Shown here in pieces: positions 35,267 through 44,096 of a stretch of 64,000 nucleotides of DNA; the stretch's first letter is position 1, and the number at the start of each line of letters is the position of its first letter. The notes below the pieces were generated by a model, which saw nothing but the letters and a program-made list of their open reading frames with translations, was not told the DNA's origin and made no database searches. Where the stretch lies: positions 1 to 64,000 of the forward strand of contig JBAXUL010000004.1 in the NCBI GenBank assembly GCA_037129695.1. The letters are read 5' to 3'. Position numbers and translations under genes: made by a program. The DNA comes from CAINVV01 sp037129695. Lineage in GTDB: Bacteria; Bacteroidota; Bacteroidia; Bacteroidales; Prolixibacteraceae.

Positions 35267-36001
35267 TTACTTGGTAGCCGGAGCAGCAGCTGCAGCTGGT
35301 GTAGGCTCAATACTAATCAGTTCAACTTCAAAAATAAGAACTGAATTAGGCTTAATTTTCGGTCCGGCAGCTTGTTCGCCATAACCCAGTTCAGAAGGGA
35401 TATAGATTTTCCATTTTGAACCAACTGGCATTAATTGCAGTGCTTCTGTCCATCCTTTGATCACCTGGCCTAAACCGAATGTAACCGGTTCACCACGATC
35501 AACTGAGCTGTCAAATACGGCTCCGTCAATGGTTGTTCCATGGTAATGTACTTTCACAGTATTTTCGGCAGAAGGTTTTGGTCCTGTACCTGTTTTGATC
35601 ACTTCATACTGAAGTCCGGAAGCAGTAGTAGTTACACCTGCGCGTTTTCCGTTATCAGCAAGATATTTTTGACCTGCTTCTTTGTTCTTCCCACCTTCCA
35701 TAGACTGTGCCTTCATAAAATATCCCTGGGTGATGGCATTAGCTTTGGCTGATGGAATCAGACCTGAGTCACCTTTCATGATTGTAGCAAAGGCCTGCAG
35801 AATAATTTGTGAATTAAGTTCTTTGCCACCCGGTGCCTGAGGTAGGTTTTTCTTGATGTTGTTACCCAGATCAACTCCAATGGCATAAGCTGCAGAGTCG
35901 GCCATTGTCACTAATTTAATTTGTTGTGAGTTGGAAGTGTTGCATGATGCCAGAACGATAGAACCGGCAACCAAAACCAGAAGTAAATTTTTAAATGCCA
36001 T
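35267..36001 (-). CDS. FKBP-type peptidyl-prolyl isomerase lipoprotein
   Basis: 244-residue lipoprotein: signal with lipobox LASC (Cys20), then a helical FKBP N-terminal dimerisation region (about 25-110). The FKBP catalytic domain follows (about 120-230: VTTTASGLQYEVIKTGTGPKPS, VKVHYHGTTIDGAVFDSS, VIKGWTEALQLMPVGSKWKIYIPSELGYGE, and LIFEVELISI). It resembles FkpA/Mip-type periplasmic foldases that help outer-membrane and secreted proteins fold. The last 13 residues are an Ala/Pro tail. ATG start. Confidence 0.92.
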   Translation of the reverse strand: MAFKNLLLVLVAGSIVLASCNTSNSQQIKLVTMADSAAYAIGVDLGNNIKKNLPQAPGGKELNSQIILQAFATIMKGDSGLIPSAKANAITQGYFMKAQSMEGGKNKEAGQKYLADNGKRAGVTTTASGLQYEVIKTGTGPKPSAENTVKVHYHGTTIDGAVFDSSVDRGEPVTFGLGQVIKGWTEALQLMPVGSKWKIYIPSELGYGEQAAGPKIKPNSVLIFEVELISIEPTPAAAAAPATK

Positions 36002-36121
36002 AACTGTGTTTATAAAATGTTTGAATGATTATTCTAAAAGGTGCGAAGATAACTATTTTTCGATAAAATTCCACGGATTGAAATTAAAATATTTATCTCT
36101 AACTACTTGTTAATAGGGTTT

Positions 36122-37162
36122 TTAATTTTTCTTTAACAAGCTATCAAATCCCTGCGTGTAATCAACAGAAAATCCGCCTTTTTGGTCATCGCTGATGAAA
36201 TAGGCTTCAATTTCAGTATGTTTCGTCAGAAATACTTTTGATTTTTCGACTCCCATTACCATGAAGGCAGTAGCATAGGCATCGGCGGTCATACAATCAT
36301 TCGCCAGAACTGAAACACTGAGTAAATTGTGCTTAACGGGATAACCGTTGGATGGATCTATCGTGTGAGAATACCTGACCCCATTTTCCTCATAATATTT
36401 ACGATAACTTCCGGAAGTGGATATTGCCTTGTCTTTGAGTGACAATATTGCTTGAATCTTACGTTCGTCTGTTGCATTCTTAGAGGGCATTTCAATGGCG
36501 ACACTCCAGATTTTTCCATCCGGCTTAGAACCTTTTCCAAGTACCTCGCCACCAACATCAATCAGGAAACTTTGAATCCCTTTCGATTCAAAGTAGTTCC
36601 CCAGCCAGTCGGAGGTATAACCCTGCGCAAGTGCGTCAAAATCAATTCTGATACGTGGATCGGCTTTGATCAGTTTTCCATTCTTCAAGCTAACTTTATG
36701 GTAACCCACCAAAGGAAGTAAAGAATCAACCATTGCCTGATCAACATTGGCCTTTTTGGAAAATCCAAAACCCCAGGCATTGACCAAAGGTCCAACGGTG
36801 ATATCAAAGGCACCTTCAGTATTGGCAGAGACTTCCATCGACTTCCTGAAAACTGTTTCGAAGATCGGATCCGCTGTAGCTGAAGAGTCATTGTTGTTCA
36901 GTCTGGAAAGCACAGAGGCTGGAACATAGGATGACACGGAACGGTCAAACTGCCTGAACAGCGAATCAATAGCGGGTTGCAGATTCTCATTGCTTTCGGC
37001 ACTATAGGTGATGGCATAGTAGGTCCCCTGTGCCCCGCCCGTGATCTTGTACAATTTAAGGTCCTTTTTCTGACTGCACGAATTCATGACCACAAGAACA
37101 CACGAAAGTGCAAGCAGAATCACGAATGAACAATTTATACTCCTTGTCTGAAACTTCGTCAT
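36122..37162 (-). CDS. apbE: FAD:protein FMN transferase (ApbE), lipoprotein
   Basis: 346-residue ApbE protein that attaches FMN to target proteins such as NqrB/NqrC or RnfG/RnfD outside the cytoplasm. The N-terminal signal ends in a lipobox-like VMNSC (Cys29). Family motifs: GAQGTYYAITY near 43, a central FDALAQGYTSD (FAD site), SFLIDVGGEVLGKG, and SHTIDPSNGYPVKHNLLSVSV with ADAYATAFMVMG near the C terminus (metal-binding region). No flavinylated partner is encoded here. It lies just downstream of the MnmD gene on the same strand, 22 bp apart. Confidence 0.93.
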   Translation of the reverse strand: MTKFQTRSINCSFVILLALSCVLVVMNSCSQKKDLKLYKITGGAQGTYYAITYSAESNENLQPAIDSLFRQFDRSVSSYVPASVLSRLNNNDSSATADPIFETVFRKSMEVSANTEGAFDITVGPLVNAWGFGFSKKANVDQAMVDSLLPLVGYHKVSLKNGKLIKADPRIRIDFDALAQGYTSDWLGNYFESKGIQSFLIDVGGEVLGKGSKPDGKIWSVAIEMPSKNATDERKIQAILSLKDKAISTSGSYRKYYEENGVRYSHTIDPSNGYPVKHNLLSVSVLANDCMTADAYATAFMVMGVEKSKVFLTKHTEIEAYFISDDQKGGFSVDYTQGFDSLLKKN

Positions 37163-37184
37163 TTCCAGTAATTATCTTAATTTT

Positions 37185-37850
37185 TTATTTTCTCGCCCTT
37201 AACATCTCCCGTTTCCCGGGAGGGCCGGGTATTCTTTCCACACGGAAGCCAACTGTTTGAAGTAGTCTTCTGATTTGGCCCTTTGCACAATAGGTGACCA
37301 GTATTCCATGCTCATTCATCCTTGAATAGAGTCGCTCAAAAATGGTGTGATCCCAGATTTCCGGTTGTTTATCCGGAGAAAAAGCATCAAAATAGACCAC
37401 ATCGAACGATGGCAAATCTATCAAATCAAATTGTAATGCATCACATTCAATTTTACGCAACGTAAATTGGCGGTCTATTACTGCATCAGAATTCCAGGGT
37501 GCCGTATGAATGGAGTCAAAAAATCCGCTGTCGGAATCCGGAAAATGATTGCTGTATTCCAGATTTCTCCATATCGTCTCAGGCACAGGATATTTTTCAA
37601 CAGAATAATAATGAACCTGTTGATCCTTTTTTAACCCATTTAATAATGTCAGGTAACAATTCAAGCCTGTTCCGAATCCTATTTCAAGCACCTTGACTTC
37701 AGCCAAAGTACATAGGTCGAATCCTTCGCGAATAAATATATGTTGTGATTCCTGGATGGCACCAAAAGTGGAGTGGTAATGCTCATCAATTTCTTCGATG
37801 TACAACGTCTGCGACCCGTCCAGAGTCATCCTGATTTCAGTCTTCATCAA
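37185..37850 (-). CDS. mnmD: tRNA (mnm5s2U34) methyltransferase domain protein MnmD
   Basis: 221-residue stand-alone methyltransferase corresponding to the N-terminal half of E. coli MnmC; it makes mnm5s2U in the wobble position of certain tRNAs using SAM. Motifs: GSQTLYIEEIDEHYHSTFGA near 12-31, VLEIGFGTGLNCYLTL (SAM-binding), VVYFDAFSPDKQPEIWD, and the C-terminal TYCAKGQIRRLLQTVGFRVERIPGPPGKREMLRA. It lacks the MnmC oxidase half, as is usual in Bacteroidota. Its start overlaps the end of the MATE gene by 14 bp, so translation is probably coupled. Confidence 0.9.
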   Translation of the reverse strand: MMKTEIRMTLDGSQTLYIEEIDEHYHSTFGAIQESQHIFIREGFDLCTLAEVKVLEIGFGTGLNCYLTLLNGLKKDQQVHYYSVEKYPVPETIWRNLEYSNHFPDSDSGFFDSIHTAPWNSDAVIDRQFTLRKIECDALQFDLIDLPSFDVVYFDAFSPDKQPEIWDHTIFERLYSRMNEHGILVTYCAKGQIRRLLQTVGFRVERIPGPPGKREMLRARK

Positions 37851-39282
37851 TCATTTCAGTTTTCGTATCAAATACTTCCTGACGGATCCTCGTAGGCAAA
37901 AGCCGGATAAAAGCAATTTTTTGATTAGCGGCTCCCAGGTAGTGCGGGTGTTTTTTCATCAACAGATAAAACCATCCAAATAAAACCAATCCTTTGGCAA
38001 CCGAAGTGAGGGTGATGCTCCACCACACTCCGGTAACTCCAAAAACATTTGGTTGTGTGAGATAGAGTGCAAGCGGAATCCGGCTCCCCGTCAGGGTAAT
38101 TCCTACCAACGAAGGCGGAATCGATCGTCCAATCCCATTGAAAAATCCTCCTGTTGTGATTTCCACGCACATAAAAAACTGGGAGATGGCTAAAATGGAG
38201 AGATAACGAACGCCCAAGGCAATCGCTTCCTGTTCATGCAAAAAGAGGGTATAAATTTCTCTTCCTAATGTCAGGAAGCATATTGTGACAAGAATACCGA
38301 TGGTTCCACTGATGGAAATGGTTGTAAAATAACCTTTGAAAATTCTGTCCCATTTGCCGGCGCCAAAATTCTGGCCGGTAAAAATACCAAGTGCTGTAGA
38401 AAATCCTCCGGCAGTCATCCAGCTGAGAGCTTCAATTTGAGCTCCAACACTCTGCACGGCGATCGGCATCGCTCCCCATGGGGCAATAATCCGTGCCAAT
38501 GCCACCGCAAATGAGGCAAAAAGGATACTATGCATCGCGACCGGCAAACCCAGCTTGAATATCTTTTTAACGTATATAGCCTGAAGTTGAAGTCGCAGTT
38601 TAATTTTACCCAAAGCACTGCTTCCTCTTCCAATCATTACAACAAATACAATTAAAACGATCGACTGGGATATTACCGTAGCCAAGGCAGAACCATTGGA
38701 TCCCATTGCAGGAATTGGACCCAAACCAAAAATCAACAAAGGATTTAGCACCACATTAGAGATCAACCCAATGGCATTGATTCTGAAGGGTAGTTTTGAA
38801 TTGCCCGTTCCATTGATAATTCCTGAAAAGGTTGGATTGGAATAATATAGCAGGGAACCTACAGAAATAATCCGGATATAGGAAATCGCTGAAGATTCAA
38901 CTGCCTGATTTTCAAGATGGAAGAAAGAGACTAGTTCAGGTGCAAAGAAAAATGTAAATGCTCCGTAAATGGCCGAAAGAATCATAACGATTGTCACAGC
39001 GTTTACCGCATAAGTGGCTGCTCCTTTTTTATCACCTGCACCCAATGATTGGGCTACACCAACTTCGGCCCCTATCCGACCGATCAACATCAGGGAAACA
39101 CCCATCCAGGTAAAATAGGAAGCAATTCCTACCGCAGCAACAGCAGTACTTCCCACCCGGCCAAGCCAAAGCATGTCGGTGAGATTGTAAGCCATTTGTA
39201 CGAATGATGTGCCAAGAATTGGCATTGTCAACCGCACAATCTGCCCGGAAATAGGTCCTTCAGTTAAATTTTTTATATTCAA
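37837..39282 (-). CDS. MATE family efflux transporter
   Basis: 481-residue multidrug/toxin extrusion-type transporter with about twelve predicted membrane helices in two related halves. The N-terminal half starts GPISGQIVRLTMPILGTSFVQMAYNLTDMLWLGRVGSTAVAAVG, a standard MATE entry. The second half starts near KKIFKLGLPVAMHSILFASF. Expected to use Na+ or H+ gradients to export cationic compounds. The C-terminal end overlaps mnmD by 14 bp; the pair plus apbE form one minus-strand unit. Substrate unknown. Confidence 0.9.
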   Translation of the reverse strand: MNIKNLTEGPISGQIVRLTMPILGTSFVQMAYNLTDMLWLGRVGSTAVAAVGIASYFTWMGVSLMLIGRIGAEVGVAQSLGAGDKKGAATYAVNAVTIVMILSAIYGAFTFFFAPELVSFFHLENQAVESSAISYIRIISVGSLLYYSNPTFSGIINGTGNSKLPFRINAIGLISNVVLNPLLIFGLGPIPAMGSNGSALATVISQSIVLIVFVVMIGRGSSALGKIKLRLQLQAIYVKKIFKLGLPVAMHSILFASFAVALARIIAPWGAMPIAVQSVGAQIEALSWMTAGGFSTALGIFTGQNFGAGKWDRIFKGYFTTISISGTIGILVTICFLTLGREIYTLFLHEQEAIALGVRYLSILAISQFFMCVEITTGGFFNGIGRSIPPSLVGITLTGSRIPLALYLTQPNVFGVTGVWWSITLTSVAKGLVLFGWFYLLMKKHPHYLGAANQKIAFIRLLPTRIRQEVFDTKTEMIDED

Positions 39283-39453
39283 AATAAATAAGGTGAATCA
39301 GGTTGAGAAAGTACAGATTCAAATAGGGCATCAAGCCCGTTCACTTACGGCACTTGAATTCACCCCAAGTAATTCAGGTACTTTCAACGACGAAAGTATA
39401 CCTAAAAAAGTTATTTTTACTATCTCAATCAGAAAAACCAAAATTTGTGCGAC

Positions 39454-40068
39454 ATGCTCGTCAGGCTATACAATGACAATCCCAACTTAAAAGAGATCGA
39501 CAGAATCGTAGAAATGCTGAGAGATGGCGCTGTGATCATTTTCCCAACCGACACCATTTACGGCATTGGCTGTGATATCACCAAATCGAAAGCAGTTGAA
39601 AGGGTGGCAAGAATAAAAAATGTCAAACCTGAAAAAGCTGAATTTTCATTCATTTTGCACGATTTAAGCCAAATCTCAAACTATTGCAAACCATTTTCAA
39701 ACTCAATTTTCAAGTTACTGAAAAAAAACCTTCCCGGTCCATTTACATTTCTGCTTCTGGCCAATTCCAACGTTCCCAAATTATTCAAGAACTCAAAAAA
39801 AAATATAGGAATCCGAATTCCGGAAAACAATATTCTCAGGACAATTGTCAGGGAACTTGGCAATCCTGTCCTATCCACATCGGTGCATCATGACGATGTC
39901 GTTCTGGAATACATTACGGATCCGGAATTGATTGAGGAGAAATACGGGCATCTTGTTGATCTGGTTATTGATGGCGGATACGGTGACAACCGTCCTTCTA
40001 CCATCGTGGATTGCACTTCAGGAGAAGCTGAAATCACGAGGCAAGGGAAAGGTACCCTACTTGAGTAG
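39454..40068 (+). CDS. Threonylcarbamoyl-AMP synthase (Sua5/YrdC/YciO family)
   Basis: 204-residue member of the Sua5/YrdC/YciO family. YrdC/Sua5 makes threonylcarbamoyl-AMP from threonine, bicarbonate and ATP for t6A37 of tRNAs. Motifs: DGAVIIFPTDTIYGIGCDI (28-46), RVARIKNVKPEKAEFSFI (the usual KxR/K-K region), LPGPFTFLL, IGIRIPENNILRTIV, and PSTIVDCTSGEAEITRQGKG near the end. The ATG at 39454 gives a typical N terminus; the TTG three codons upstream is less likely. It lacks the extra Sua5 domain. YciO-type paralogs look similar, so the exact subgroup is not certain. Confidence 0.85.
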   Translation: MLVRLYNDNPNLKEIDRIVEMLRDGAVIIFPTDTIYGIGCDITKSKAVERVARIKNVKPEKAEFSFILHDLSQISNYCKPFSNSIFKLLKKNLPGPFTFLLLANSNVPKLFKNSKKNIGIRIPENNILRTIVRELGNPVLSTSVHHDDVVLEYITDPELIEEKYGHLVDLVIDGGYGDNRPSTIVDCTSGEAEITRQGKGTLLE

Positions 40069-40073
40069 CGCTA

Positions 40074-42173
40074 TTATTTTGCCTGACTAAAATATCTGCA
40101 AACTATTCCGTCTGCATTTTCATACCTTGAAGGATCCGGTGTCAACCGAACAGATTGATTCATGGCAAAAATTTTTTGCCCCGGATACCTCCAACGCAGA
40201 CTGTCAGCATTGACCCGTTTATCAAGAAGAATGATTTTAGGTTTCTGCTTGAATTCATCCTCAAGTCGGGGAAATTTGAGATGTGATAACCATACCAAAT
40301 CTGTAGTAGAGATTGAGACCATGGTTTTCTTGAATTTTTGATCAGGCGGCTGAAAATAAAGCCCTATTCCCCTGAAATAAATGAAACCTCCAGTTACCTG
40401 AAAATTCTTGCCCCTGATACGCAAAGAATCAGACAAGACATGCATCTCCACTTTGCTGATCCCCCTTTCGCCCAAATAGGGCTTCATGTAATAACCCAGT
40501 TTCTCTGAAGCATTGATGCAGCGATCATACAAAATGGTTGTCGCACTGCCGGTTGTAAGCGCCAATGTCCTTGTTCCCGGAATGTTGAAGAATACTATTT
40601 CCGCTGTCGACTGACGATAATAGGAGGCTATTCCAATTGACAAGGTTAACAGAATGGCTAAACCAACAACCGTTTGCAAAAGCTTCACTTTTTTCGTTTT
40701 GAAAAAATAGAAAATGCCGATACCAATCAGGAAGGCCAGCAAAAGCTGAAAATAAGAAGGATACAATCCTCTGAGAACAGAATGAGGCAATGCCTCCACG
40801 GTATTCACGGTAAAAATGACCATATCTACTGACCAGTCGAGCACCTTTGCAACAAAGGATGCCACAAAAATGGAAAAAAGGGATAGAAAAATCACGACAA
40901 AGGAAAGGTAAAGAATCAATGTCACCATCGGAATCACAACAATATTCGCGAGAAGAAAATACACGGGAAACTGATGGAAATAATGCAGTGTCAGCGGTAA
41001 TGTTCCGATTTGCGCTGCCAGGGTAACGGAAATCAACAGCCAGATTTTATCCGGCAATCGCTTTTTAAATTCAAATTGCCTGTAAATTATGGGCTGTATA
41101 ACAACAATGGATAACACTGCCGCATAGGAAAGTTGAAATCCGACATCCCTGACAATGGCAGGATCCCAGGCAATAAGCAAAAATGCAGATACAGCGAGTG
41201 AATTATAAATGCCTGAACTTCTTTTGAGTGTCGTTCCCAGCAAAACAAAAGAAAACATCATGGCTGCCCTCAATATGGATGGTGACATCCCTGTAATGAG
41301 CGTATAACCCCAAATGCCTGCCAGCATAATCAACGGGTGCAGAATTCTACCTGCCCGAAAGACTTTGAGAAATCGAAAAAGAAAATCAAGAATGACGTAG
41401 ACCAATCCCACATTCATGCCTGAAACTGCGAGAACGTGTATTACCCCGGTATTGGTAAAAGACTGGATAGTTTCCTGGTCAACCTCTTCCCGTGCACCAA
41501 AAGAAATCGAACCGATCAAATGCACATTTTTACTACAAATGCCTGAACGATCCAGGCAATCAATCAATTTCGATCTGAATATCAGTGCCTTGCGGGAAGA
41601 ATTAAGATGCGATTCTCCGGGTAGAAAACAGAATTGATGCTGCTTCAGAAAAATCCGGTAGCCAATTCCCCTGCTGTTCAAATATCGGCGATAATCAAAC
41701 TCAAAAGGATTTCCATCGTTCACTACCAATTCAGGCGTACCATCGAAACTGCAAACATCACCTGGTTTTGCATTCCTTACCTGCAAGGATTTGGGTAGAT
41801 AGATTAATATTTTTGCGCCATTATTGACCAATTGTCCAACCATTCGGAAGGTTTTCTCCTTTTCTTCGGGATATTCGTCCAGTACCACGAAATACTGTTT
41901 ACTAGGTAATTCAGGAAAAATATTTGTTGATTTCTTCGCCCGCTCCTGACCAAAGAGAAATAGGGCAATAAAAAATATTCCACCCCAATAAGGCTGGCTA
42001 TAAAAATTGCCCTTGATAAAAAAGACCAGGATGATCCCAATTGTAATGAACAGAATCAGCAGGATGATTGGGTTTGAGACACCTCTTATCACAGGCCATA
42101 TTACCCCCAGACAGAGCGGGATAAGCAACCGCAGGAAAAGTGCGACCGAAAGTTGAAAACCGGAACGTTCCAT
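40074..42173 (-). CDS. comEC: ComEC/Rec2-family membrane protein (DNA uptake channel)
   Basis: 699-residue polytopic membrane protein with the ComEC plan. There are N-terminal helices, then a soluble DUF4131-type OB region (about 60-230). The Competence domain follows, with GVIHVLAVSGMNVGLVYVIL near 250-270 and multiple helices (AGIWGYTLITGMSPSILRAAMMF). ComEC forms the inner-membrane channel for single-stranded DNA in natural transformation. In the signature LAVSGMNVG the usual His after SGx is Asn. The last 150 residues hold no complete metallo-beta-lactamase domain. It converges on the YrdC-like gene with 5 bp between stops. Confidence 0.88.
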   Translation of the reverse strand: MERSGFQLSVALFLRLLIPLCLGVIWPVIRGVSNPIILLILFITIGIILVFFIKGNFYSQPYWGGIFFIALFLFGQERAKKSTNIFPELPSKQYFVVLDEYPEEKEKTFRMVGQLVNNGAKILIYLPKSLQVRNAKPGDVCSFDGTPELVVNDGNPFEFDYRRYLNSRGIGYRIFLKQHQFCFLPGESHLNSSRKALIFRSKLIDCLDRSGICSKNVHLIGSISFGAREEVDQETIQSFTNTGVIHVLAVSGMNVGLVYVILDFLFRFLKVFRAGRILHPLIMLAGIWGYTLITGMSPSILRAAMMFSFVLLGTTLKRSSGIYNSLAVSAFLLIAWDPAIVRDVGFQLSYAAVLSIVVIQPIIYRQFEFKKRLPDKIWLLISVTLAAQIGTLPLTLHYFHQFPVYFLLANIVVIPMVTLILYLSFVVIFLSLFSIFVASFVAKVLDWSVDMVIFTVNTVEALPHSVLRGLYPSYFQLLLAFLIGIGIFYFFKTKKVKLLQTVVGLAILLTLSIGIASYYRQSTAEIVFFNIPGTRTLALTTGSATTILYDRCINASEKLGYYMKPYLGERGISKVEMHVLSDSLRIRGKNFQVTGGFIYFRGIGLYFQPPDQKFKKTMVSISTTDLVWLSHLKFPRLEDEFKQKPKIILLDKRVNADSLRWRYPGQKIFAMNQSVRLTPDPSRYENADGIVCRYFSQAK

Positions 42174-42274
42174 GTGAATAGTTATTCACCTTAAGTTACG
42201 GCATTTCAGTAAGAAAAAGAAAAAATCCGGACCACAAATTAATGATTCTCCCAATTGGATTCTTCAAAATGCAA

Positions 42275-42832
42275 TTATATTCTTGGGATTTTTATCCGAT
42301 AGGTTGCATTGGTAATGCCCTTTGAAATATCGGAGAGTTTACGCTTCAGCAATCTTTTTTTCAGGGGAGAGCAATGATCAGTAAACATGATGCCATCCAA
42401 ATGATCATACTCATGCTGGAGCACCCTGGCCGTATAACCGGTATATACTTCGTTATGCTCACCACCGTCCGGATCAAGATATTGAATCCGGATGAGGTTC
42501 TTGCGGAAAACCTCTTCGTGAATTCCCGGTATACTCAGACAACCTTCCTCCATCAGTTCCTCATCTCCGCTGCGCTCGGTAATTTTCGCATTGATGAATG
42601 CTCTCTTAAATCCCATCAATGATGGTTCTTCCTTTCCCAGAGGAGACAAATCAACAACAAAAAGCCGTATTTGAAGTCCAATCTGAGGTGCAGCCAAACC
42701 AATACCTTCAGCATTGTACATCGATTCAAACATGTTCTCAATTAATTCAGGCAACCCGGCATAACTGAGGTCGATATTTTCGGTTACTTTTCTCAGAACC
42801 GGATCTCCATAAACCGTAATAGGCAAAATCAT
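42275..42832 (-). CDS. def: Peptide deformylase
   Basis: 185-residue metalloenzyme that removes the N-formyl group from new proteins. All three motifs are intact: GIGLAAPQIG (43-52), EGCLSIPGI (metal Cys) and QHEYDHLDGIMF (two metal His and catalytic Glu). ATG start. It begins 3 bp after the ruvX stop, so the two are co-transcribed. The C-terminal tail (KKRLLKRKLSDISKGI) is basic and typical of the group. Confidence 0.95.
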   Translation of the reverse strand: MILPITVYGDPVLRKVTENIDLSYAGLPELIENMFESMYNAEGIGLAAPQIGLQIRLFVVDLSPLGKEEPSLMGFKRAFINAKITERSGDEELMEEGCLSIPGIHEEVFRKNLIRIQYLDPDGGEHNEVYTGYTARVLQHEYDHLDGIMFTDHCSPLKKRLLKRKLSDISKGITNATYRIKIPRI

Positions 42833-42835
42833 ATT

Positions 42836-43252
42836 TTACAAGTACTTTTTTTGTTCAAGATAAGATTGGAGAAGAATAGTAGCACTAACTCCATCGATTG
42901 TTCCTTTGTCCTGGCGTTGCGATTTGCGCAATCCGGCATCAATCATCGATTGAAATGCCATTTTTGAGCTAAATCTTTCATCCACCTGCCTGATTTCAAC
43001 TGTATATTTCTGCTGAAACTTCTGAACAAACGGATTGATGTACCGCAGGGCTTCGGAAGGCAGATTGTTCAACTGAACAGGGTATCCCACCAAAACAAGG
43101 TCTACTGTTTCCTTCAAAAAATAATCATCCAGAAAACGCCAGATCAAATTAGCATCTACAGTTTCAAGGCGGTTCGCAATAAGCTGTAACGGATCTGTCA
43201 CTGCCACTCCTACCCTCTTTTTCCCATAATCGATGGCCATGATCCTACCCAT
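42836..43252 (-). CDS. ruvX: Holliday-junction-resolvase-like / pre-16S rRNA nuclease YqgF
   Basis: 138-residue RNase H-fold protein; family members process the 5' end of 16S rRNA (YqgF) and are also named RuvX. Motifs: IMAIDYGKKRVGVAVTDPL (4-22) with the first catalytic Asp, VLVGYPVQLN, VDERFSSKMA, and the last acidic residue in KGTIDGVSATILLQSYL. Typical full length. First gene of a two-gene unit with def; the upstream region toward the TetR gene is divergent. Confidence 0.92.
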   Translation of the reverse strand: MGRIMAIDYGKKRVGVAVTDPLQLIANRLETVDANLIWRFLDDYFLKETVDLVLVGYPVQLNNLPSEALRYINPFVQKFQQKYTVEIRQVDERFSSKMAFQSMIDAGLRKSQRQDKGTIDGVSATILLQSYLEQKKYL

Positions 43253-43366
43253 ATCTGTTTTTTATTTTCGCCACAAAGATAATGGTTTACAAAATCTTAA
43301 AAAATAGTTTTTGAGCTCCTACTGAAGACACAAAAATTTAATATGAATTAAGAAACATTTAACATA

Positions 43367-43396
43367 CGGAAACGTTTATCGTGCAAATTGTTTCCG
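43367..43396. promoter_or_regulatory. Candidate TetR operator
   Basis: CGGAAAC (43367-43373) and GTTTCCG (43390-43396) are perfect 7-bp inverted arms, 23 bp apart centre to centre (about two helical turns), placed 40-70 bp before the tetR-type start. Two half-sites two turns apart fit a TetR dimer. Confidence 0.45.
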
Positions 43397-43435
43397 ATAT
43401 TTGCAGAGAAATATTATCAATGGAAATAAAGGAAA

Positions 43436-44083
43436 ATGGAAATATCTGATGCACAGAAAAAGCGATTTCAGGAATTGGTCGAACCGATTAAGGAATTGTT
43501 TTATGCATATGGTTTAAAGAATCTCAACATGGATGAGTTGAGCAAACGGCTTGGAATCTCAAAAAAAACGCTCTATACCTTTGTTAAAAACAAGGAGGAA
43601 CTCATTGAGAAAATTTTTTTGCATGAGGAATCCATCTTACAGAAATTAAATGAAAGTATAGGGAATGAGTCCATCAATGCGATTGAAAAATTACTGAGGC
43701 TAAGCCAATTGGTTCATAAGGAGATAAAAAGAATCAATCCGATGATCAAGTTTGAGATGGAAAAATACTTCCATCTAACCTATGAAAAGTATGCGGAGCA
43801 AAAGCGAAAATTCGTCTTTGAAGGAATGAAGATCAATATAAAGCAGGGAATTGAGGAAAAAATATACCGGGATGACATCAACATCGACCTGGTAGCGACC
43901 ATCTACCTGAACAGCTTCATTGAACTGCACAATTCAGAGGTCTGTAAAATATTGGATATCAATTTCATTCAATTATTTGAGGTTTTGTTTGAGAACCACA
44001 TCCGAGCCATTTCAACACCTGCAGGTCTCGCCTATTTCGAGTCCAGGAAAACAGAAATTATCGAATATATTAAAAACAATTAA
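43436..44083 (+). CDS. TetR/AcrR family transcriptional regulator
   Basis: 215-residue TetR-type repressor. The HTH lies at residues 25-56 (GLKNLNMDELSKRLGISKKTLYTFVKNKEELIEKI in pieces). The rest is an all-helical ligand domain with KFEMEKYFHLTYEKYAEQ and a C-terminal NHIRAISTPAGLAYFESRK. The TolC gene follows after 13 bp, so it heads its own efflux operon, the standard local-repressor arrangement. The inverted repeat at 43367-43396 is a likely autoregulatory site. Inducer unknown. Confidence 0.9.
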   Translation: MEISDAQKKRFQELVEPIKELFYAYGLKNLNMDELSKRLGISKKTLYTFVKNKEELIEKIFLHEESILQKLNESIGNESINAIEKLLRLSQLVHKEIKRINPMIKFEMEKYFHLTYEKYAEQKRKFVFEGMKINIKQGIEEKIYRDDINIDLVATIYLNSFIELHNSEVCKILDINFIQLFEVLFENHIRAISTPAGLAYFESRKTEIIEYIKNN

Positions 44084-44096
44084 AATAATATTAATT

